A stretch of DNA of 64,000 bases from Gnetum montanum. Lineage: Eukaryota; Streptophyta; Gnetopsida; Gnetales; Gnetaceae. Numbering within the stretch: the first letter of the stretch is position 1; the number at the start of each line of letters is the position of its first letter. The stretch covers positions 201,776 to 265,775 of the forward strand of contig MNCI01017655.1 in assembly GCA_015680685.1 (NCBI GenBank), written 5' to 3'. Of the stretch, positions 22,938 to 33,850 are shown piece after piece. The notes below the pieces were generated by a model. It was not told where the DNA came from. It was given only the letters and a program-made list of their open reading frames with translations, and did not search any database. Position numbers and translations under genes: made by a program.

Positions 22938-24590
22938 ATGGAACCAACTGAGAGCTTGACTTGTGCCTACATTGATAGCATAGACACATTAGAGCAAGTC
23001 CATCATCAACTTCCAATTCTTGACATCGAAAATATCAATTGGGAAAACTTGGAAATCCCTGAGGAGTTCAAGCAAGAGCCCCTTGAGTTAAAACTGTTGC
23101 CCACCAATATGGAGTATACATTTCTCAAGAATAGAAAATTGGTAATCATTAATGCTAAGCTCACTCCTCAACAAAAAGAAAGACTACTGAAAATGGTAAA
23201 CAAATGGTCAAAATCCTTTGCTTGGCCATATCCCAAATTAACTAGAATAAATCCTAGGATATGCCAACATAGAATTTACATTGACCCCTCCATGAAGCCT
23301 CAACGACAACCACAGAGGTGACTAAATCCAAAGCTTTAGCAAGTCGTTAAAAAAGAAATTCAATAGCTTCTAAAAGCTGGGTTCATCTACCCCATTACTG
23401 ACAATGAATGGGTTAGTCCCTTAGTCATTGTACCTAAAAAGGGAAGTAAATGGAGGGTGTGTATAGACTTTAGGCTACTCAACAGGGCAACATTCAAAGA
23501 CCACTTCCCATTTCCATTCATTGACCAAGTCTTAGGTACCATTACAGGGCATTGCTACTATAGTTTTCTAGATGGTTATAGTGGATACAATAAAATTCAA
23601 ATAGCACCAGAAGACCAAGCCAAGACCACATTCACAAGTCCTTGGGGGACTTTTGCATATAGGCAGATGTCGTTTGGCTTGTGCAATGCCTCGGCAACAT
23701 TCCAACATTTGGTTCTAAGTATCTTTCAACAGCAAATAGGAAATGGTGTGGAGGTTTTCATGGATGATTTCTCCACCTATGAAGTGGACTTTGAGCAAGC
23801 ATTGGATAGATTAGAACAAGTACTACAACAATGTGTTGAAACCAACTTAAGGCTCAATTGGCAAAAAAGCCATTTAATGATCCAACAAGGCATTGTATTA
23901 GGGCACAAGATTTCACAAATAGGGATAGAGGTAGATCCTGAAAAGATTAAAGTCATCCAAGGAATCACTCATCAACCTAAAATTATAAAAGATATCTGAT
24001 CATTCCTTGGACATACTAGCTATTATAGATGCTTCATTGAGAACTTTTCAAAGATTGCAAAACCTTTGGTAGAACTAACAAAGAAGGACGTACCTTTTGA
24101 ATGGACCAGGGAATGTGAGCTAGCCTTCCAAACCTTAAAACAGAAGCTCATAGAAACACCCATTCTACAAGCTCCTGACTAGTCCAGACCAGTCCACATA
24201 ATGACTGACACATCCAACTTTGCTTTAGGAGTTGTACTTACATAGTTAGATGATCAAAAATTACCCTATTAAATTCATTGTGCAAGTTGAAGTATTGTTG
24301 GTGCACAACTCAATTACACCACAACAGAAAATGAATTAATGGTTGTGGTGTTTGCACTAGAAAAATTTAGGCACTATGTATTGAGCTATAAGATATTCAT
24401 ACATACAGATCATAGTGCAATACGATTCCTAATGAAAAAACCAATGGTGAGCCCTCACATCATATGATAGCTTGTGATCTTACAAGAGTTCGTCTTACGA
24501 TTATTGATCATAAAGGCACCGAGAATGTTGTTGCTAATCATTTATCTCGATTGCGATGGGACAACAAAGAGGATGAATATCCAATTTCTG
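22938..24590 (+). pseudogene. Reverse transcriptase and RNase H of N3
   Basis: The longest coding-like stretch of the Athila type. After a pre-RT part (22938-23321 open; 'CAYIDSIDTLEQVHHQLP') a stop interrupts; RT then runs open from 23457 to 23999 with 'MCIDFRLLNRATFKDHFPFP', 'FLDGYSGYN' (catalytic Asp), 'PWGTFAYRQMSFGLCNA' and 'VFMDDFS' (the catalytic D-D pair). The connection region is 'FSKIAKPLVELTKKDVPFEW'. RNase H: 'IMTDTSNFALGVVLT' then a stop, 'TTENELMVVVFALEKF', 'HTDHSAIRFL'. Two stops in RNase H recur at the same codons in other copies. Non-functional. Confidence 0.85.
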
Positions 24591-25945
24591 ACCATTTCCC
24601 TAATGAACTCCTCTTTGTAGGTGTGATAAAAAATCACTTACCCACTAATACAAATTGGTATAGTAGCATTCTCACTTATCTACTTACACAAGAAATACCA
24701 CAAGGGTTAGACATTAAAAAGAAATAATAGTTTCTTCACCGAGCCAAATATTTCATGGAAATCAACAAACAACTTTATAAACTATGTTCCAATGGCTTGG
24801 TCTGATGGTGTGTTCCTGATGTAGATCAATTGCAAGTTCTCCAAGATGCTTATGAGGGCCCTTGTGGGGGTCATTACACTGGGAGATGAATAGCTATTAA
24901 AATCTTTCTTGTAGGATATTATTGGCCTACATTGTTCTGAGACGCTCATCATTTCATCCAATCTTGTGAGCACTGCCAACTTGATGGGAAAATGACTGCT
25001 AGAATGGAGGGTCCGTAAAAATGGATTCAACCCTTAAAACCCTTTGACATATGGGGAATTGATTTTATGGAACCTATTACACCAATGTCCAATAGAAAAG
25101 CCTACATTATTGTTGTTGTTGACTATTTTACAAAGTGGGTAGAAGTAGTCGCTGTTACGGATTGTACATCATCTACTGCTACATGATTTGTTCAACAGCA
25201 AATTGTAAATAGGTTTGGCGTGCCTCGTGCACTTATTTCTAATAATGGTACACATTTTACAAGTGTGACTTTCCAAAAGTTGATGCAACGCTTAGGAGTT
25301 AAGCATAAATTGACTACACCATATCATCCTCAAGCGAATGGTCAAGCCAAAGTCACCAATAGGGACATCACAAAAATACTAACATGGACCACTAGTAAAT
25401 ATAGGTGAGACTAGAGCACCAAACTGAACAATGCTCTTTGGGCATACCGCTCAACATGGAAACTCCCTATAGGGTACTCTCCCTATGAGTTAGTGTACAG
25501 TAAACTTCCAATACTTCTTATCCAAGCTAAGCTTTGTACACTATCTACAGCATGTGACCTCAACCTTGACCTCAATCTAGCACAGAAAGAATAGTTGATG
25601 AACCTTAACTTGCTAGATGGAAATTGATTAGCCACCCTATCATCCAATGAACTGCACAAGGCCTTTAATAAACAATGTCATGACCTAAGGATTAGGAAAG
25701 TCAAATACCAATTGGGAGATAAGGTTCTTTATTGGAATCCCACACATGTGCCACAACAAACTAAATTTCAAACACTGTGAGAAGGACCTTATATCATTCA
25801 TGAAACGTTTCCTTCAGGGGCCATGATGATTTATAAACCTAAAAGCTTGAACAAGAAATTATTGGTAAACATCTAGCAAACCAAACCTTACCATGAACCT
25901 AAAATGGTCAATACTAATACTACCTCTGTTGGTGGACAACCCTAC
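24590..25945 (+). pseudogene. Integrase of N3
   Basis: Zinc-binding N-terminus near 24840-24990 ('GPCGGHYTGR', 'CEHCQLDG'), then the core: 'FDIWGIDFMEPIT' (first Asp kept), 'ALISNNGTHF' (second Asp changed to Asn), 'ANGQAKVTNRDI' (catalytic Glu changed to Lys). The C-terminal domain has 'LNNALWAYRSTWKLPIGYSP', 'YQLGDKVLYWNP' and 'EGPYIIHETFPSGAM'. Two of three catalytic residues are gone and several stops are present. It ends near 25945, before the T-rich 3' region. Confidence 0.83.
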
Positions 25946-25949
25946 TCCT

Positions 25950-27302
25950 TATTTTGGATCGCCTCCTTCCAACTCAGTCATGGGGGAGATGGCACCCATA
26001 CTAACCATTCTAAGCCCTCAGTTCCTTTTGTATTTTTGTTTTACACATTTTTGTTTTACACATTTTTCATCTTTATTATTTTTGTTTTACATCATTGTTA
26101 ACATTTTTACTATTTCTTTTTTTGATTTATTCTTACTCATCACATAATAAGTTCTCATGATGGTGGATTGTACTATAATGGTGTTGATTACCAATGTTTG
26201 GCTTTTACCTTTGACTTTTAATGTTGATACTAAGATATGGTTTCTTTTGATAAAATAGGTAATGAGTCCATGTCATCCACTCATCCGTGCAACTCTATGG
26301 TCTTCCTTGTTTTAGAATTGTACTATCCCTTTTTCTAAGAAAACCTATTAATGAATTGGTGGCTTAGTGCTCTTCGAACCAAGAAAAGATTCAAATGGAT
26401 GGAAAAGGGTATGACCTCAAGGGGATTCGACACATTTGTACTGGCTACTCTCTTGGGTACTTGGATTTTTTTCATAAGTTTTCTGCCATTCTACTATTAA
26501 CCGATATTAGGAAGTTGACTAAATCAAATAAGTCTTTGCATGGTGTGGTTCTCACGAAAAAAAAAAAGAAGAAAAAAAGAAGAAAAAAAACTGGTGAGAA
26601 TTCAAAGCACACCCCTTAGACATAATAAGAAACATTGGCCACAAGCATTGGTTATGGCACTCGAAACACATGCTACCCATGCCTAAAGATTCCCTCTAAC
26701 TAAGGCCTTTTCTCGCTTCCTACTTCTCTATCTTTCTCTTGTTGGAATGGCGATGGCTCTGTGGATGCATTCTTGTTACTTCAGGAGGTTGGGTTGGTTA
26801 AGTGTGTTGATGCGGAGTCACTGGATGTGGTTAGTTTTGATCTAGATTTGGAATGAATTCTATTAAGTCACCTTAATCACATACTACAAAAGGGACTATA
26901 CACAACCTTAACTTTGGGATTCCATTCCATTCTCTGTTCTCTTCCAAATTTCTTTCCATCTTCCACCTCATTGTCGATTTTATTATCAGTCTATATCTTG
27001 GTTGTCACATTATTATTCTTTGGTAAACTCTTGTGGGTAAGTCCTTAACCATTTTTTCCGTATGTCATTCCTAGAGCCTATGGACTCTTTGGTTTGTGGG
27101 TATGTTAGGGCATAAAAGGCATTAGTCTACTTTGGGGAGGACCCACTAGCATTCCTTTTTAGTGCAATTATTAAGCTCTTTTCCTTAAACATTTCCTGCA
27201 ATCAACCATTTTCCATTTCAACCCATCCATGACATCCAATTTTGTTTTATTAGCTTCATCGTTGTTATTTCTCTATTCTTTCTTGTTCTTTCGTTTTCCA
27301 TC
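25950..27302 (+). other. 3' noncoding region of N3, left part
   Basis: After integrase a T-rich tract holds two copies of an 18-base unit (TTTTGTTTTACACATTTT, about 26035-26070). The conserved blocks TATGACCTCAAGGGGATT (about 26409) and CTACTTTGGGGAGGACC (27128-27144) follow, and an A-rich run lies at 26558-26590. It ends at the duplicated target CCATC of N5 and continues at 36605. Confidence 0.7.
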
Positions 27303-27495
27303 TGATGAGTGGTGAGGTATCCCTACACTCAACAATACGAATATGAGCATCCACGCATGACCTAGTCAAATTCCAAGGACTAAGTGCTTACACGCCTTTG
27401 TGGAACAAGAATGCGTTGATCAATCGTTGTCTTTCCAAGCTTACTTGTATGTCACGATTGTATGGTTAAGTGTAGGGATACCTCGCCGCTCATCA
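27303..27495 (+). repeat. Rearranged 5' end of N5: inverted U5 joined to U5 tail
   Basis: 27303-27471 is the reverse complement of the last 170 bases or so of the N5 LTR (compare 36432-36599). 27460-27495 reads as the plus-strand LTR end. They overlap on the 12-base GTATGGTTAAGT (27460-27471). The outermost 36 bases (27303-27338) and 27460-27495 are near-perfect inverted repeats with four differences, two of them CpG to TpG. Confidence 0.88.
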
Positions 27496-27514
27496 TTGGC
27501 ATCATTGTCAGGGA
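27496..27514 (+). other. Primer-binding site of N5 (tRNA-Asp)
   Basis: TTGGCATCATTGTCAGGGA after CTCATCA; tRNA-Asp complement with a few changes. Confidence 0.85.
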
Positions 27515-27634
27515 CTCTGTTATTTGTGTGCTAACCAAAACACAGGAAATATTTCACATCATTGGAATGAACCCTTGGGGTTGGTTAAAGAATAAATAAT
27601 AAATAATAGTACATTGCACACTAAATAGACAACC

Positions 27635-30240
27635 ATGTCTCCTTCTTCATAAAAAAGTGTTTCACCACCTAGGTCTGATATAGGGAACAATCGAAGGCGT
27701 AGTACACATGATAATCCACCATTCCTTCAATAGTTTTGTGTGGTATATGTTCATCCTAATGAATATGTACTAAACTTTACCTTTATCCTCCACTAGGATG
27801 AACAACTACATTGGTGACATTTAGAAGGTAACATAGTGTTACCTCCTGATCGCTCTATCCTGAGCATGCTTCTTCATGATCTCACACGAATTAGTATGCA
27901 GCACTTACAGGTAGAGTACGTTGTGCATGATCATGACTCAAGAGAGTATCAACCCACGGAGGCACAGCGTTAAAGGGATTTACAATAGGAAAGACATCAT
28001 GAATCCATGAAGGAAAAGTTGTCGTAGAATGTCCCACATGTCCTAAGTGAAAATGAGGGTGGTGAACCTGCCTCAGGCAGTCACCCACACAATGATGTTC
28101 CTCCTATTGACTTCAGTCAAGGGGTTATGTATCAAAATCTTTACTCAACTATCCATAACTTAGATTCTGGTACCGACAAACATAACGCGCCTGAAAAAGG
28201 AACATGGACACATAACAAAGATGGAGATTCCGATTATAACCGCGATCGAGGCTGTAACCACCGAAGAGAAGAAAGCAGGCACCATCATGGTGACAATCCT
28301 CCTTCTTCTTCACCTTCATCATCTCCTTCACCCTCTCCTTTAGGATCTGGACCCAGTCATAAGGAAAAAGACCATGAGGATAATAGTAAGCGAAACAAAG
28401 ATCACAGACGAAACAATTGAGAAAGGGGATGAGGGCATTCTAGAGAATCACAACATAGAAGAAGGAAGAGTAGGGAACAACATAGGCATCATAGACACCA
28501 TAGATGAGATGATCACGATGAACCCCCACTCACTACTCAAAGTATGTTAGACATAACTGAGGCCATTAGGATCCCAACAAGGCACCAAAAGGATAGTAGG
28601 ATTAAGAGATTAAACATGAACAACATCCCACGATTTGAAGGGGGGTACAATGTTGATCCTTAAAATCATCTACAAGCATTTCATGATGCATGTGCCTTAC
28701 AAAACATAGAAAGCGAATGGAAAAAACTTAAGTTGTTCCCATGAACACTAGTCAAAGAAGCGGAGAGCTAGTACCGGTCCTTAGAACTGGAATCCATTCG
28801 TAGGTGGAGTACCATGTTAGAATTGTTCAAAAATAAGTTCCAAATGTACTACCGAGTGTCCAACCTATGAAAGCAATTCTAAGGCTAGAAACAAGGACAA
28901 CATGAACCCTTGGATGCTTCCATGGGTTGATATTATGCACTGTTACATCATTTTCCTAGCCATGGTTATTCGCAGAGGGATCAACTATGCCATCTCGTAG
29001 ATGGGCTTAGGCATGAAATGCAAAGAACCCTTGGGACTTATGCCCAAGGAAGACTATCTGAGCTTAGGACCCATCAAGTACAAAGATTATTGGAGCAAGT
29101 TGCTAAAGAAGAAAGTGAGTTACAGAAAAGAGAGAGTGCGGAGGAATACAACAGAGATCCTTCCCTCCAAAAGAGGGGAGTAAGATTCTGTGAGGATGAA
29201 GAAGAGTTACCACTCGAAGAGATGGTGAATAAGAAAACCTTGCCTATCCAAAACATAGCATCAAAAGTATCAGCAAAGGTAAACAAAATGTGGAACTCCC
29301 TAGATGATAGATTTCAAACCATTCTTAAAATAGTAGAGGAGTCTAGAGAGTAAGGTGGTGATCTTGAAAAAAGTAAAAAGAGAGAAACTGAACATGCATG
29401 TAACAAAGGTAAGGGCAAAGTTGTCATCATCAAAAAGGTTGTGGATTCGAATATAGACAATGATAGTGGATGCAAGATATGCCAATATGACCATCCTAAG
29501 GGATGTTGCCCTATAATCTCACATCTACAGGAGTCTAGGGTGTATGCACTCAACCCATGGTTAAACAAAAGGCAAACACCCTGAAGGTTACCTTCTCCTC
29601 AAGGTAACCCAAGGCAGTTCCACCAACCCTTAACATATTATCCAAGTGGAACTCCACCACAACCAATCGAGTAGTATCAATAGTGGCAATACCCACAATC
29701 ATGGGGAATGTCACCACCATAGCAACAGTATCCTTACTGGCAACCTGACCCATATGGATATTATGTGCAACAACCAGTCTCTCCATGTGACTCTACTGGT
29801 CACATCACTCCTCAACCTCACTACCAAGCTTGTGAATGTTATAGGACTCCTTCTCCTAGGGGTGATTTTCTTCAAATATACCATCCTTCTCATTTGATTG
29901 CACCTCTTCCACCCTTAACTCCATTACCACCTACTCTAGCTATGCAAGGTGAAATCCCTACCCAGCCACAGCAACGTAACGTCACAAGGGCTATTAACCC
30001 TCAACCTACTGTTGGTTCTAACAACTGCATGAAGAAAAGATCTTTCTTTAGAACCAACAATCCAACTAAGCCCTTGCAACCACAAGCAGCTGATTCTTCA
30101 ACTACCTCACTATCACTTGAAGCTTCGGAGCTCCCTTCAACCCAAAAACTATGCTAAACACATACGGTCATGTTAACTCATGTCCTTACCCATTGGATAA
30201 AAGCTAGTCATCCTCCTAGAAAATTCTTTCATTCTGGGAG
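27635..30240 (+). pseudogene. Gag pseudogene of N5
   Basis: The ATG at 27635 ('MSPSS') lies about 120 bases after the primer-binding site. After an N-terminal region with stops ('FTFILH*DEQL') come a His/Arg/Asp-rich linker with poly-Ser (28127-28420 open) and the capsid domain (28610-29050; 'NIPRFEGGYNVDP', 'LFKNKFQMYYRVSNL'). Next is 'RLLEQVAKEESELQKRESAE' (29018-29353 open), then a zinc knuckle near 29463, 'CKICQYDHPKGCC', spaced C-x2-C-x3-H-x4-C, one residue shorter than the usual knuckle. A Pro/Gln/Tyr-rich tail (29600-30157) follows. It is the reference copy for the gag of N3. Confidence 0.82.
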
Positions 30241-30665
30241 TCCTTTGATATATATCTACAAATTGCTAGAAATGAAGCATGCAAGGCTCTTTTGGATTTA
30301 GGTTCTAGCGTCAACTTGATTTCTCAAGAAATGTATAAGGCCTGGAACCTGCCTCCACTAAAAAAGAGTAACATTCATTTAGAGTTGGCATACCAGTCCA
30401 TCACTATCCCATTGGGACTAGTAGAGGACATTGTCACCACTATTTGTAGATGGTCATATCCAACTGACTTCCTAGTGATTCAAGTGAACAATGGTAAGGG
30501 GGACTTCCCAATCATAATGGGAAGAGCATGGCTATGCACAGTTGATGCACGCCTAAGAATCTACAATCTTTCCCTGAAAATATCCAAGAAAAATACATTT
30601 GGAAAGATCGAGAAGAAGAAAGTTCCATGCATCGCATATAATGACACAAGGTGTAATTGCATGTA
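30241..30665 (+). pseudogene. Retropepsin of N5
   Basis: Active site 'LLDLGSSVNLIS' (near 30290): D-L-G is the form seen in Athila proteases. The rest is open from 30292 to 30666: 'YKAWNLPPLKKSNIHLELAY', 'DIVTTICRWSYPTDFLVIQV', 'FPIIMGRAWLCTVDARLRI', then the linker 'KVPCIAYNDTRCNCM' and a stop. Upstream the gag/protease border is frameshifted. It is the best preserved protease in the window. Confidence 0.82.
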
Positions 30666-30789
30666 GAAGTCATGGTTTGTGCAACATTTAACATTGTCTG
30701 CATGTAATCAGTGTGCACAAGTGACTGATATACAAAGACCCATGTATGCAACAACCACAAGACAGGAAGGCACCCAATGGTTGACAATT

Positions 30790-32440
30790 GATCAAGAGAG
30801 TAGTTCAACTATATGCATGGAACCAACTAAGGATTTAGCTTGCGCTTACATTGATAACATAGACATGTTAAAGCAAGTCCATTGCCAACTTCTAAGTCTT
30901 AACTTTGAAAATATCAAATAGAGGAAGTTGGAAATCCTTGATAAGTTTAAGCAAGAGCCCCTTGAGCTAAAACCATTGCCCACCGATATGGAATACACAT
31001 TTCTTAAAAATGGAAAACTAGTAATTATTAAGGCGAAGCTTGCTCCTCAACAAAAAGAAAAACTATTGAAGGTAATAAACAAATGGTCAAAAGCCTTCAC
31101 TTGGTCATATCTTGAATTAACTAAAATAGATTTTAGGATATGCCAATATAAAATTTATACCGACCTCTCCATGAAGCCTCAAAGACAACCACAGAGGTGA
31201 TTAAACCCAAAGCTAAAGCAAGTAGTTAAGGAAGAAATTGAACAGCTTCTAAAAGCTAGGTTCATATACCCCATTGCTGATAGTGAATGGGTTAGCCCCT
31301 TAGTTATAGTACCCAAAAAGGGAGGCAAATGGAGGATGTGCATAGATTTCAGGCTACTAAATATGGCAACATTCAAGACCACTTTATGTTGCCATTTGTA
31401 AACCAAGTCTTAGACACCATTGCATGGCATCGCTACTATAGTTTTCTAGATGGATACAGTGGGTACAACCAAATACAAATAGCCCCAGAAGACCAAGCCA
31501 AGACTACATTCACCAATCCTTAGGGAACATTTGCATACAAATAGATGTTGTTTGGCTTGTGCAATGCCCCTGTAATGTTTCAACGATTAGTTCTAAGCAT
31601 ATTCTAGTAGCAAATAGGAAATAGTGTCGAGGTCTTCATGGACGACTTCTTCACCTATGGAGCAAACTTTGATCTAGCCTTGGACCAGTTAGAGCAAGTA
31701 TTAAAATGATGTGTAGAAACTAATTTAAGGCTCAACTAGCAAAAAATCCATTTAATGGTCCAAGAAGGTGTAGTATTAGGGCATAAGATCTCACAAACAG
31801 GGATAGAGGTAGACCCTGAAAAGATTAAAGTTATCCAAGGAATTACCCATTAACCAAAAACTGTAAAGATATCTGGTCATTTTTTGGACACACTAGCTAC
31901 TACAAAAGGTTTATTAAGAACTTTTCAAAGGTTACAAAATCATTGGTTGAACTAACGAAAAAGGACATACCTTTCGAATGGACCAGGAAATGCGAGCCAG
32001 CTTTCAAACCTTAAAACAGAAGCTTGTAGAAACACCCATTCTACAAGCTCCTAACTAGTCCAAACCATTCCACATAATCACTGATATGTCCAACTATGCT
32101 TTAGGAGCTATACTTACATAGTTAGATGATCAAAAACATCCTTATTACATCCACTATGCAAATAGGAGTATTGCTGGTGCACAACTCAACTACACTACAA
32201 CAGAGAAAGAATTAATGGCTATAGTGTTTGCACTAGAAAAATTTAGGTACTATGTCTTGGGCTATAAGGTATTCATACACATAGATCATAGTGCAATAAG
32301 ATTCCTAATGAATAAACCTACAATAAGCCCTCACATCATATGATGGCTTGTAATCTTACAAGAGTTCGATCTTACGATGATTAATCGTAAAGGCACTCAA
32401 AACGTAGTCACTAACCATTTATCTCGGTTGCGATGGGACA
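30790..32440 (+). pseudogene. Reverse transcriptase and RNase H of N5
   Basis: Pre-RT segment open 30679-30921 and 30928-31200 ('ILDKFKQEPLELKPLPTDME'). The RT core starts near 31325 with 'KGGKWRMCIDFRLLNMATF', a frameshift, then 'FLDGYSGYNQIQIAPED' (31329-31523 open), 'GLCNAPVMFQ' and 'VFMDDFFTYG'. Stops replace Gln and Trp where N3 has CAG or TGG (two TAG near 31605). RNase H: 'ITDMSNYALGAILT' then the recurrent stop, 'TTEKELMAIVFALEKFRYYV', and a TGA before 'WLVILQEF'. Non-functional. Confidence 0.83.
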
Positions 32441-33850
32441 ACAAATAGGATGAGTATCCAATTTCTAATTATTTTCCAAATGAACTCCTCTTTGCAAGTG
32501 TAGTGAATAATTAATTAATCACGGAGACAAACTGGTATAGTAGTATCCTCATCTATCTCCTTACACAACAAACACCACAAGAGTTTGATGCTAAAAAGAA
32601 ACAACAGTTTCTTCACCAACCCAAGTATTTTAAGGAAATCAATGGGCAACTTTACAAAGTATATCCTGATGGCTTGGTTCAATGGTGTGTTCCTAATGTA
32701 GATCAACTATGAGTTCTCCAAGATGCTCATAAGGGTCCTTGTGGGGGTCATTATGCTGGGAGACGAATAGCCATTAAGATCTTGCTTGCAGGATATTATT
32801 GGCCTACATTGTTTTAGGATGTCCATCACTTTGTCCAATTTTGTGAGCACTATCAACACGATGGGGGGATGACTGCTAGAATGGAGGGTCCACAACAATG
32901 GATCCAATCTATAGAACCCTTCAACATTTGGGGAATTAATTTTATGGGACTAATTACACCACTGTCCAATGGAAAAGCTTATATTATTGTTGCTATTGAT
33001 TACCTTACAAAATGGGTAGAAGTAGCTACTATTAAGGATTGTACATCATCTACAGCTACATGATTTATTCAACAACAAATTGTAAATAGGTTTGGTATGC
33101 CTTGTGCACTTATTTCAGACAATGGTACACATTTCATAGGTGTCACTTTTTGAAAATTAATGGAATGCTTAGGGTTTGAGCACAAACTAACTACACCATA
33201 TCACCCCCAAGCGAATGGTCAAGCCAAAGTCACAAATAGGGAGATTACAAAAATATTGATAAGAACCATTAGCAAGTTTAGATGAGACTGGAGCACTAAA
33301 TTGAATGATGCTCTTTGGGCATACCACTCCACATGGAAACTCCCTATAGGCTACTCTCCCTATGAGTTAGTGTATGGTAAATTACCAACACTTCCCATTC
33401 AAACTGAGCTTCGTACACTATCCACGGCATGTGACCTCAACCTTCACCTTGATCTAGCATAAAAACAACAGTTGATGACCCTTAACCTGCTAGATGAGAA
33501 CTGATTAGCCACCTTGTCATCTAACGAATTGTACAAGACCTTCAATAAACAACATCATGACTTGTAAATTAGGAAAGATAAATATCAACCGGGAGATAAG
33601 GTTCTCTACTAAAATCCCACACATGTGCCACAACGTACCAAATTTCAAATGTTGTGGAAAGGACCTTATGTCATTCATGCAACTTTTCCTTCAAGGGCCA
33701 TGATGATATACAATCCTGAGAGCCCAGATAAGAAACTATTGGTCAATGTCCAACAAACCAAACCTTTCCATGAGCTTAGGTTAGCCAGTACTAATACTAC
33801 CTCTATTGGTGGACAACCTAGCTCATTATTTTGGATCTCCTCCTTCTAAC
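32440..33850 (+). pseudogene. Integrase of N5
   Basis: Zinc-binding part near 32720-32870 ('GPCGGHYAGRRIAIKILLAG', 'CEHYQHDG': one Cys lost). Core (32869-33063 open): 'FNIWGINFMGLIT' (first Asp changed to Asn), 'ALISDNGTHF' (second Asp kept), 'ANGQAKVTNREI' (Glu changed to Lys, as in N3). C-terminal part 'LNDALWAYHSTWKLPIGYSP' and 'KFQMLWKGPYVIHATFPSRA' (33625-33849 open). Confidence 0.83.

Noticed and set aside
26558-26595. A-rich run as a LINE or SINE tail
   Set aside because: It lies in the N3 3' region at the place where N5 has a short A run (34449-34456); no target duplication or inserted body is seen.
27303-27495. Independent small inverted-repeat transposon (36-base inverted repeats)
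   Set aside because: The interior is LTR sequence, the right end abuts a primer-binding site, and the target duplication pairs 27298 with 36600, not with the end of the small unit.
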